A stretch of DNA of 64,000 nt from contig NZ_CP073578.1 in NCBI RefSeq assembly GCF_018199995.1, forward strand, positions 1,116,001 to 1,180,000, read 5' to 3'. Position 1 is the stretch's first letter. Every line of letters starts with the position of its first letter. The stretch comes from Photobacterium sp. GJ3 (GTDB lineage Bacteria; Pseudomonadota; Gammaproteobacteria; Enterobacterales; Vibrionaceae). The position numbers were made by a program, and so were the translations under genes. Below the pieces are notes generated by a model. That model was not told the origin of the DNA. It saw nothing but the letters and a program-made list of their open reading frames with translations, and did not search any database. Shown here piece after piece: positions 57,089 through 64,000 of the stretch.

Positions 57089-58138
57089 ATGTCAACGGAA
57101 GAAAAAACAGAAGAAGCCACACAGCATAAGTTGCAGCAGGCCAGGCAGAAAGGGCAGGTATCCAAAAGCATGGATGTCAATGCGTTCGCGGGGTTGCTGG
57201 TCGTGCTGGTGACTGTCCTGTTCATTGCCAAAGAAATTGGTGAACAGCTGATGACGGTGATGCAGCACGTCTTCCTGTTCGCACCTGAAATTTCGGTGCA
57301 AAGTGATACTTGGCTGATCGGACAGATTTTTGAATCTTATCTCTATGCAACGATGCCTGTTTTACTGTTGGCGATTGTCGTCGGTGTCATTGTGAATTTC
57401 ATACAAACGGGTGGGATTTTCAGTTTTCACCCGATGAAACCAGATATCAAGAAAATAAACCCGATTAAGGGGTTCAAGAAACTCTTCTCGCTGAAGTCGT
57501 TATTTGAGTTGGTGAAAAATCTGTTGCGGTTGTCTCTGGTGTCTGTTCTGGCCTATTTAATCTTCTACGATGAAGTTTTCACACTGCCAGATTCAATCAG
57601 TTACTCGCTGACGGGCACCTTAGATAAAGTGAATGATCTGCTGATTCAAACCATTGTCTTTTTCATTTTGGCGATGATTCCTTTTACGTTGTTTGATTTG
57701 ATATTTCAGCGCTGGTCTTTCCGTAAAGAAATGCGGATGTCAAAAAAAGAAGTCAAAGACGAATATAAAAATCAGGAGGGCGATCCTGAAATCCGCTCGA
57801 AAAGGAAACAGATTCAGAAAGAGCTACGGGGAAAACTGGGTGCGCTCACGAATGTTTCCGATGCGGACATGGTGATTACGAACCCAACCTTTGTTGCGGT
57901 TGCATTGAAATATGATCCGAAAACCATGACTGCACCCAAGGTGGTCTCGAAAGGGAAAGGGAAGCTTGCATACAAGATCAGAGAAACAGCACGGAGCCAT
58001 CAGGTTGTAATGAAAACAAATATCCCGCTTGCGCGGGCGTTGTATCAAAAAGTCAAAATTAACGCCGAAATACCGCCAGAACTCTATGACCAGGTTGCAG
58101 AGCTTTACCGTTGGTATTTTAACGCGCAGCATCAGTAA
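57089..58138 (+). CDS. flhB: Flagellar export switch protein FlhB with altered NPTH motif (NPTF)
   Basis: A 349-aa protein; ATG 57089 gives MSTEEKTEEATQHKLQQARQ, the canonical FlhB beginning, with GAGG eight bases upstream. Four membrane segments follow, then the cytoplasmic domain. The autocleavage site, normally NPTH, reads NPTF at residues 265-268. Asn and Pro, between which the chain breaks, are kept; the histidine is not. FlhB controls the switch from rod/hook to filament export, and cleavage is needed for that switch. It remains open whether this FlhB cleaves normally. Confidence 0.94.
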   Translation: MSTEEKTEEATQHKLQQARQKGQVSKSMDVNAFAGLLVVLVTVLFIAKEIGEQLMTVMQHVFLFAPEISVQSDTWLIGQIFESYLYATMPVLLLAIVVGVIVNFIQTGGIFSFHPMKPDIKKINPIKGFKKLFSLKSLFELVKNLLRLSLVSVLAYLIFYDEVFTLPDSISYSLTGTLDKVNDLLIQTIVFFILAMIPFTLFDLIFQRWSFRKEMRMSKKEVKDEYKNQEGDPEIRSKRKQIQKELRGKLGALTNVSDADMVITNPTFVAVALKYDPKTMTAPKVVSKGKGKLAYKIRETARSHQVVMKTNIPLARALYQKVKINAEIPPELYDQVAELYRWYFNAQHQ

Positions 58139-58161
58139 AGCTTTTAAATTAGGAATTCATC

Positions 58162-60195
58162 TTGTTTAAACAGTATATGCTTAAGGACTGGCATAGTAAT
58201 TTATTTATCATCGGGGTTGTCCTGATTCTGATGGTGATTTTTTTGCCGGTTCCGCCTGAAGTGCTGGATTTCCTTCAGATTATTAACTTCAGTGTTGCCC
58301 TTTTAATTCTGTTGCTGACATTTTGTACGGACAAGCCACTCAGTTTTTCAACCTTTCCGTCTATTATTCTGATTGCAACTTTATTCCGGCTTTCCCTGAA
58401 TATTTCTGCCACGCGTTTGATCCTGAGTGAAGGAGAAGCCGGGCACGTGATTGGCGCCATTGGGGAATTTGTGGTGGCCGGAAACTACGTGATTGGTTTT
58501 ATCGTCTTCATCATTCTGGTGGTGGTTCAGTACGTTGTTGTGACCAATGGTGCACAACGCGTCGCTGAGGTTGCGGCACGGTTTACGCTCGACAGTATGC
58601 CCGGTAAACAGATGGCCATTGATGCTGACATGAACATGGGCCTGATTGATGAGCATGAGGCCCGGGAAAGGCGCTCGAATATCGAGCGGGAGGCGAATTT
58701 CTACGGGGCGATGGACGGTGCCACAAAGTTCGTCAAAGGTGATGCGATTGCCGGCATTATTATTATCCTGATCGATATCATTGGCGGGGTCTCCGTTGGG
58801 GTTGCGCAGCACGGGATGAAGTGGGGGGAAGCCCTCACGAAATATTCCCTTTTAACCGTCGGTGATGGCATTGTTACGCAGATCCCGTCGCTGATTATTG
58901 CCGTGGCGACCGGGATCATCATTACCCGCGCCGCGACAGACTATGAACTGAGCCGTGAGATTGGCCGGCAGGTTTCCTCTCATCCCAGAACCCTGATTCT
59001 GGTGACACTGGCGCTGATTCTGGCACTGTTTCTGGACGGTTTGCCAACGTTACCGATTTTGCTCGCCATCGCGATATTTGGCGGTTGTGTCTGGTGGGCC
59101 ATCAAATCGAATCACGTGATTGAAGTGCAGGATACGGAAACGGATAGCAAAGACGATCTCGTGGATTACATCAAAATTCATCCGATTGAAGTGCGCCTTG
59201 GTAAAGAACTGAAACGGAATATTGAATCGGGCCACTGGGCGCTGGATAAGCGTCTGGAAGCGTTAAAAAAGCTGGTTGCAAAAGACTTCGGCTATATTCT
59301 GCCGGATATCCAGTTCAAGGCAGACAGTGAGCTGGGTGAAGATCGCTATGAAATCCATATTCATGGTTCCCGGATCGGGAAGGGTCAGATTCAAAGCAAT
59401 CGCATGATGGTGATTAGCGCTCCGGAAATCCTGGCTGAAATGACCGGGGAAGCCACCAAAGAGCCGGCGTATGGCTTACCGGCTCTCTGGGTTGACGAGA
59501 GTATGCGGTCAATTGCGAAGAGCCGTTCCTGCACAATCGTTGAACCTGAGATGATTATTTTTACGCACATTTCTGAAGCGATTAAAAATAACCTTCAGGA
59601 TGTGCTCTCCAGAAAAGACGTCGAACAGGTACTGAACCGCTTAAAGCAGGACAATGCGTCTCTGGTCGAAGAAATTGTGCCGCAGCTTCTGAGTATTTCT
59701 GATCTGCACCGGCTGCTCCGGCTCTTATTGAGTGAGAAGGTCAGCATTCGTCATATTGAGCTGATTCTGGAAGCCGCATCTGAACATGCGAGTGCGGAAG
59801 ATAAAAATATCGAAAAACTGGTTGAGAAAGTCCGGGAGCGACTCGCGCTGCGACTGTGTGAGCGTTACCTGGATGCAGAAGAGCATCTGAATGTGATAAC
59901 CATGACGCCGCAGCTGGAATCTATGCTGAAACGCGCGATTGGCGGTGACAGCCAGGACGGGCAGATTGCACCGGGTGAGGTTGAATCGGTACTTCAGCAA
60001 CTGGTTCGCCAGTGTGAGAGCGTGATGGAAAAAGGTCTGGAGCCTGTCCTGCTGTGTTCCGGTACCCTGCGTGCCCCGCTGCGGAAGATCACAGAACGGG
60101 TGGTTCCCAGACTGGCAGTGATATCGGCGCAGGAAGTGAAAGGCATTCAGCTTATCCGTACTGTTGGTCAGCTCACCCATGGGGAAAGCCGTTAA
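58162..60195 (+). CDS. flhA: Flagellar export protein FlhA
   Basis: A 677-aa protein from TTG 58162, supported by AGGA eight bases upstream; ATG 58177 is the alternative. The N-terminal half has about eight membrane helices with the FHIPEP signature region (FPSIILIATLFRLSLNISATRLIL, AEVAARFTLDSMPGKQMAIDAD). The cytoplasmic half begins around residue 330 and includes the export-gate docking domain. FlhA couples proton flow to export and receives chaperone-substrate complexes. It follows flhB and precedes flgF with no gap. Confidence 0.95.
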   Translation: MFKQYMLKDWHSNLFIIGVVLILMVIFLPVPPEVLDFLQIINFSVALLILLLTFCTDKPLSFSTFPSIILIATLFRLSLNISATRLILSEGEAGHVIGAIGEFVVAGNYVIGFIVFIILVVVQYVVVTNGAQRVAEVAARFTLDSMPGKQMAIDADMNMGLIDEHEARERRSNIEREANFYGAMDGATKFVKGDAIAGIIIILIDIIGGVSVGVAQHGMKWGEALTKYSLLTVGDGIVTQIPSLIIAVATGIIITRAATDYELSREIGRQVSSHPRTLILVTLALILALFLDGLPTLPILLAIAIFGGCVWWAIKSNHVIEVQDTETDSKDDLVDYIKIHPIEVRLGKELKRNIESGHWALDKRLEALKKLVAKDFGYILPDIQFKADSELGEDRYEIHIHGSRIGKGQIQSNRMMVISAPEILAEMTGEATKEPAYGLPALWVDESMRSIAKSRSCTIVEPEMIIFTHISEAIKNNLQDVLSRKDVEQVLNRLKQDNASLVEEIVPQLLSISDLHRLLRLLLSEKVSIRHIELILEAASEHASAEDKNIEKLVEKVRERLALRLCERYLDAEEHLNVITMTPQLESMLKRAIGGDSQDGQIAPGEVESVLQQLVRQCESVMEKGLEPVLLCSGTLRAPLRKITERVVPRLAVISAQEVKGIQLIRTVGQLTHGESR

Positions 60196-60876
60196 ATGGA
60201 CAAAATTTCAGGCATCGTACTGCATTCCCTCAGCCGTGATATGCACACGGTGAATCAAATCAGCACCAATACGCAGCATGTGACGACGACCGGGTTTAAA
60301 GCCTTACTGGTATCCGATGCAGCGGTAACGGATCAGGTAAAAGCGCCGGGTCAGGTGATTGATATGGCACAGGGGGAACTGAAGCAGACAGGACGACATC
60401 TGGATTTAGCGGTTCAGGGCGCCGGATGGTTTGTGCTGAGGTCAGGCAAGACCGTGGCGCTGACCCGAAATGGGCAGTTCCAGCTTGATCGGGCTGGTTA
60501 TGTGGTCGATAGCCGGGGTTTTCGGTTACAAAGCCTGAATGGTGATATTCAGTTAGACAGCACTCATATTCGCGTCGATTCGGATGGCAAAATCTCGGAT
60601 ACCAGCGGTAGTGTTGAGCATCTGATTTTGGCCAGTGTCGGTGAAATATACTCGGATCAATATCATCAGGGTCATATTCTTTACGAGAAAATGCCAAAAC
60701 TTGAGATAGACAGCCAAAGTCAGGTTTTACAGGGGTATCTGGAGCAATCTAACGTGGATTCGGCTTCTGAAGTCGTGGAACTGATGACGGCGAAACGCCA
60801 CATTCAAACCATGCAAAAAACATTAGCGGCATACGATCAGGTATTAAAGAAAACCATTAATGAATTAGGGAAATAA
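60196..60876 (+). CDS. flgF: Flagellar rod protein FlgF
   Basis: A 226-aa proximal-rod protein starting directly after the flhA stop. Family features are the HLDLAVQGAGWFVLRSG block after the first third, TRNGQFQLDRAGYVVDSRGFRL, and the C-terminal helix LEQSNVDSASEVVELMTAKRHIQT. The N-terminal helix, usually containing SNNxANxxTxGFK, is more divergent here (STNTQHVTTTGFKALL). Slightly shorter than typical FlgF (about 250). FlgG is the close paralogue and follows. Confidence 0.88.
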   Translation: MDKISGIVLHSLSRDMHTVNQISTNTQHVTTTGFKALLVSDAAVTDQVKAPGQVIDMAQGELKQTGRHLDLAVQGAGWFVLRSGKTVALTRNGQFQLDRAGYVVDSRGFRLQSLNGDIQLDSTHIRVDSDGKISDTSGSVEHLILASVGEIYSDQYHQGHILYEKMPKLEIDSQSQVLQGYLEQSNVDSASEVVELMTAKRHIQTMQKTLAAYDQVLKKTINELGK

Positions 60877-60877
60877 G

Positions 60878-61642
60878 ATGATTGAAGCGCTGTCCAATGC
60901 AGAAATGGCACTCAGAACACAGCAAAAATATATCGACATGATTTCCAATAATGTCTCCAATATTAATACGCCTGGATACAAAGCCAGTACACCGGTCTTC
61001 AACAGTTTGCTGTCCGGCAGCACATCGACTGAAGGTGCTGAGCGAAATGCCACCGTTGGTGGCGGTGTTGAAATCAAAGATGCGATTTTCCGTTTTGTTG
61101 ATGGCGAGTATAAATACACCGCGTCGCCGCTCGATCTCGCCATTCAGGGCAATGGCTTGCTTGAAGTGGAACTGGACAATGGTGAAACCGCCTATACACG
61201 TGTGCTGTCACTCCGCAAGCTAGAAGATGGTGCACTGGCAACGGTGCAAGGTCACCGGCTGGCTGCGAATATCATTGTTCCGCCTGATGTGGAAGAACTC
61301 AAAGTTTCCGGCGACGGTACAGTTTACGGGGTGATTCAGGGGGAAAGTGACATGCTTGAACTGGGTCAGCTGGAACTCACGGTTTTCGATGCTTTTGAAG
61401 CATTAAAGCCGGGCTCCGGTGGCGTGTGGTATCAGACGGAAGCGGCGGGTAAAAGACAATATCTGGTGCCGGGCGAAGAGGGGGCTGGCACCATTTTGCA
61501 AGGGTACACGGAAATGTCGAATGTGAACATGATTGATGAAATGGTGTCTTTGATGGCTGCACAGAGAGCCTATCAGTTAAATTCACGAGTCATACAGGCC
61601 AGCGATCAGATCTTAGAAACGATTAATAATCTCACCCGTTAA
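60878..61642 (+). CDS. flgG: Flagellar distal-rod protein FlgG
   Basis: A 254-aa rod protein with the flagellar N-terminal helix motif MISNNVSNINTPGYKAS, the LDLAIQGNGLLEVEL block and the C-terminal motif LQGYTEMSNVNMIDEMVSLMAAQRAYQ, all characteristic of FlgG/FlgE-type axial proteins. One base separates it from flgF. Length is close to the usual 260. Exported through the type III gate encoded just upstream. Confidence 0.9.
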   Translation: MIEALSNAEMALRTQQKYIDMISNNVSNINTPGYKASTPVFNSLLSGSTSTEGAERNATVGGGVEIKDAIFRFVDGEYKYTASPLDLAIQGNGLLEVELDNGETAYTRVLSLRKLEDGALATVQGHRLAANIIVPPDVEELKVSGDGTVYGVIQGESDMLELGQLELTVFDAFEALKPGSGGVWYQTEAAGKRQYLVPGEEGAGTILQGYTEMSNVNMIDEMVSLMAAQRAYQLNSRVIQASDQILETINNLTR

Positions 61643-61653
61643 TTGTTCTGCTC

Positions 61654-62322
61654 ATGATTGGAAAAATATTATCCGCCGGACTGGTTTTGATGATGTTCTC
61701 GCCCGGTACATGTGCCAATTTGAAAACGCCGATGACGTACCTTTCAGATTATTTATTCTCGCAAGGATACGATAATTTAGTGATCAGCAAAGCCGGTTCT
61801 CATCCGGAAATGGATGCCGGATATCGGTTTCAGAAGATTGAATGTCGTTTTGAAATTCATCGCTGCCGGGTGAATGTAGAACAGACGGCCGCGGATGGGC
61901 GAACGACCACACATTCATTGTGGTACATCATTCGGAGTCAGCAGATCGGCTGGGAAGCAAAGCGCAATATCAGCGCGGGAGAAGCCATCAGAGAGAATGA
62001 TTTCGTCTGGCGAATGACCGATGCCTTTTCCTGTAAAAATCAGTTGGCCAAATCAGACGATATCACCCGGAAGCCAGTGGTGATGACACGAATCAGAGCG
62101 GGTCAGGCCTTATGTGAATACGACCTGGAAAAGGGCATGGATGTACAGAAAGGTGACCTGATCACCATGGTCAGTCATTCCGATTCATTCGAAATAACCC
62201 TGAAGGTGAAAGCATTGACCGAAGGAAACAGAGGGGAAACCGTGAAAGTCAGAATTCCCGGTTCGGGAACCATGCTTGATGCAACGGTTCTCTCTTCAGG
62301 AAAAGTGGAGTTAGTCAGGTGA
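61654..62322 (+). CDS. flgA: P-ring assembly chaperone FlgA
   Basis: A 222-aa periplasmic protein with signal MIGKILSAGLVLMMFSPGTCA and, in the C-terminal two thirds, the SAF-type domain of FlgA (AKRNISAGEAIRENDFVWR, RIRAGQALCEYDLE, KGDLITMV, KVRIPGSGTMLDATVLSSGKVEL). FlgA helps FlgI subunits form the P-ring. Overlaps the start of flgH by four bases. In many flagellar clusters flgA is apart from flgHI; here it is directly upstream. Confidence 0.88.
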   Translation: MIGKILSAGLVLMMFSPGTCANLKTPMTYLSDYLFSQGYDNLVISKAGSHPEMDAGYRFQKIECRFEIHRCRVNVEQTAADGRTTTHSLWYIIRSQQIGWEAKRNISAGEAIRENDFVWRMTDAFSCKNQLAKSDDITRKPVVMTRIRAGQALCEYDLEKGMDVQKGDLITMVSHSDSFEITLKVKALTEGNRGETVKVRIPGSGTMLDATVLSSGKVELVR

Positions 62323-62897
62323 CCAAAAATCGAAACATCTGGATGTTGGTTGTGTTGCTGAACATGCTGAGTGGTTATCCCGCTCTAGCTATCGAATTCA
62401 ATATTGATAATTACCGGGCCAACTGGGCCGATCAGCGTGCCTATACCGTCGGGGATATTGTCACCATTCTGATTGAGGAGAATGCCAAAGCATCATCGTC
62501 TGCCGGAATTGATGCTGATAACCGGCATAAGATCGGCGTCAGCAATGATTTCCGAGGTGAGCAATTTAGCTTAGATGCCGGGCTTCAGAGCGAGATGGAA
62601 AATGACGCCAGCACTTCGCGCAGAGGGAGCATCAGTGCGACGATCACCGCCAGAATCATAGGAATTGACCCCTATGGTCTGCTGAGAATTCAGGGGTCTC
62701 AGTATGTGACGGTCAACGGAGAAGAGCAGCAAATCACGCTCAGTGGTTTTATTCGTCCGGATGATCTCAGTCCGCAGAATGCAATCATTTCTTCCCGGAT
62801 TGAATCGGCACAAATTGAACTGAGCGGTGTCGGTGAAGTGAATGATAACCGGAAGCCAAGCATTTTCCGTTCTCTTTTCAGATGGCTGGGTTTTTAA
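62319..62897 (+). CDS. flgH: L-ring protein FlgH lacking the lipobox cysteine
   Basis: A 192-aa protein starting at GTG 62319 (overlapping the flgA stop, GGAG eight bases upstream). The FlgH core is clear: YTVGDIVTILIEENAKASSSAG, IDPYGLLRIQGSQYVTVNGEEQQITLSGFIRP, and SAQIELSGVGEVND. Normal FlgH is an outer-membrane lipoprotein of about 230 aa; this one has a signal (WMLVVLLNMLSGYPALA) with no cysteine, so it would be cleaved by signal peptidase I and not lipidated, and it is shorter at the N-terminus. The L-ring would need another way to sit in the outer membrane. Confidence 0.9.
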   Translation: MTKNRNIWMLVVLLNMLSGYPALAIEFNIDNYRANWADQRAYTVGDIVTILIEENAKASSSAGIDADNRHKIGVSNDFRGEQFSLDAGLQSEMENDASTSRRGSISATITARIIGIDPYGLLRIQGSQYVTVNGEEQQITLSGFIRPDDLSPQNAIISSRIESAQIELSGVGEVNDNRKPSIFRSLFRWLGF

Positions 62898-62899
62898 CG

Positions 62900-64000
62900 A
62901 TGAACGTTTTGATTCAATCTTTAGTTATTTTTATCACGTTCGTTTTTGCGGCTAATAGTTTTGCCGCACAGACCTATGTCCGTCTGAAAGATATTGCCCG
63001 TATTGAAGGGGACCGGGAAAACGCCCTGATTGGTTACGGCCTTGTTGTTGGTCTGGCGGGCAGTGGTGATTCAAGACGGAGTAAGTCAACGATTCGCAGT
63101 ATTTCCAATACGCTGCGCGAATTTGGACTGATTGTATCGGATGATGACATCAACAGCAGAAACGTAGCCGCGGTCATGGCCACCAGTGAAATTGGGAGCT
63201 TTTCCGAGCGTGGCGACCGGATAGATGTTGCGGTTTCAGCCATCGGAGACGCGAGAAGTCTGATCGGCGGTACGCTGCTGCTCACGCCTTTAGAAGCTAT
63301 TGACGGGAAAACGTATGCCGTCGCTCAGGGGCAGATTTCTGTCGGGGGCTATAAATTTGAACAGTTTGGGAATACGGAACAAAAGAACCATCCGACCGTG
63401 GGGATTGTGCCGAAAGGCGGGACGATTGAGCGGGACAATACCGGTTCTCTGGTCAACAAGCATGGCAAGGTTGGGATTGTGCTGCGCGATGCTGACTTCG
63501 CGACCGCGATCAATATTACCGATGCCATTGCCACACTGGGTTATCAGGCGGAAGCCATTCATTCAGGCAAAGTTGAAGTGAGTTTGCCTTCAACCAACCG
63601 AAATGCGGTTGTCCGGGCCATTGCGAAGATTGAATCGCTGAATGTTCTGGCCGCTCAGAAGGCACTCATTATTGTGAATGAGCGAACCGGCACCATTGTT
63701 TCCGGTGGGGATGTGAAGGTGAACTCGCTGACGATTGCCCATGGCAACCTGGAGCTGAGTATCCGGACGCAATACAGTGTCAGCCAGCCGCGAGATGTAA
63801 TTATCGGGCGACATATCGAGGGGAATCACAGTGAAACCGTTGTGGTACCGGATACGACGATCAATGTGAGGGACGATAACGCGAAAGTTGCTCATTTTAA
63901 TAACACAACGACTGTATTCACATTGGTGAGTGAACTGAGAAAGCTGGGTTTATCAACGCGGGATATTATTGTGATTTTGCAGGCGGCGGATAAAGCCGGT
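62900..64000 (+). CDS. flgI: P-ring protein FlgI (3' end beyond window)
   Basis: ATG 62900, two bases after the flgH stop; the frame stays open to the last base, 367 codons, so only a few residues are missing. Signal peptide MNVLIQSLVIFITFVFAANS ends at FAA. The mature part opens with the FlgI hallmark VRLKDIARIEGDRENALIGY and GLVVGLAGSGDS, and contains MATSEIGSFSERGDRIDVAV, GGTLLLTPL, and ALIIVNERTGTIVSGGDV. It forms the periplasmic P-ring around the rod, with FlgA as its chaperone. Confidence 0.96.
   Translation, partial: MNVLIQSLVIFITFVFAANSFAAQTYVRLKDIARIEGDRENALIGYGLVVGLAGSGDSRRSKSTIRSISNTLREFGLIVSDDDINSRNVAAVMATSEIGSFSERGDRIDVAVSAIGDARSLIGGTLLLTPLEAIDGKTYAVAQGQISVGGYKFEQFGNTEQKNHPTVGIVPKGGTIERDNTGSLVNKHGKVGIVLRDADFATAINITDAIATLGYQAEAIHSGKVEVSLPSTNRNAVVRAIAKIESLNVLAAQKALIIVNERTGTIVSGGDVKVNSLTIAHGNLELSIRTQYSVSQPRDVIIGRHIEGNHSETVVVPDTTINVRDDNAKVAHFNNTTTVFTLVSELRKLGLSTRDIIVILQAADKAG

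Noticed and set aside
1..64000. CRISPR arrays, insertion sequences, prophage or integrase genes
   Set aside because: No regularly spaced repeats, transposase, integrase or phage structural genes were seen on either strand.

Overview
The window looks like a chromosomal segment of a marine or halotolerant gammaproteobacterium, most likely of the Vibrionaceae (Photobacterium/Vibrio/Grimontia type). The ectBC-aspartokinase run, AsnS, Mlc, the BirA-controlled bioA/bioBFCD locus, HtpX and YgiQ all read as gammaproteobacterial, and ectoine synthesis points to a saline habitat. Genus-level placement is inference; no rRNA is present.

Layout. 1-2745: end of the ectoine operon (ectB partial, ectC, dedicated aspartokinase). 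2835-5123: YgiQ radical SAM protein. 5124-10566: an accessory patch with a tiny secreted cysteine-rich peptide, a very AT-rich multi-pass membrane protein with pentapeptide repeats, and, divergent from it, a trypsin/V8-like protease fused to an endonuclease I domain. 10690-20627: an Aer-like chemoreceptor, asnS, a large lipoprotein of unknown function, queE, mlc, a DCC-family thiol protein and a Lon N-domain protein. 20750-25915: biotin synthesis, bioA divergent from bioBFCD around a BirA operator. 25964-33217: two tandem paralogous membrane proteins, a 51-aa protein, htpX, a PQQ-type sugar dehydrogenase, and a frameshifted MocR-type regulator divergent from an EamA exporter gene. 33331-33421: tRNA-Ser(UGA).

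The second half, after the tRNA, is accessory. A giant YD-repeat (Rhs-like) protein spans 33707-50163, about 5,485 residues if one frameshift is repaired. Its repeat shell is interrupted by roughly 1,580 residues of alanine-rich coiled coil, then come a LysM domain, hydrophobic segments and a lower-GC C-terminal module followed by a small membrane-anchored, immunity-like gene. Two related radical SAM genes follow, both with an auxiliary cysteine cluster on the N-terminal side of the radical SAM core; the first is frameshifted. The window ends in a compact flagellar gene run: two TPR genes, fliQ, fliR, flhB, flhA, flgF, flgG, flgA, flgH and flgI (cut by the window end). This set has unusual members (FlhB with NPTF instead of NPTH, FlgH without a lipobox cysteine), suggesting a secondary, divergent flagellar system.

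Three genes carry an apparent single-base loss inside a G/C run. Longer G runs elsewhere in the window are intact, so this may be real mutation or local sequence error; reads would decide.

The strongest candidates for something undescribed are the protease-endonuclease fusion and its neighbours (5.4-10.6 kb), and the giant YD-repeat/coiled-coil protein with its radical SAM and flagellar neighbours (33.7-64 kb).
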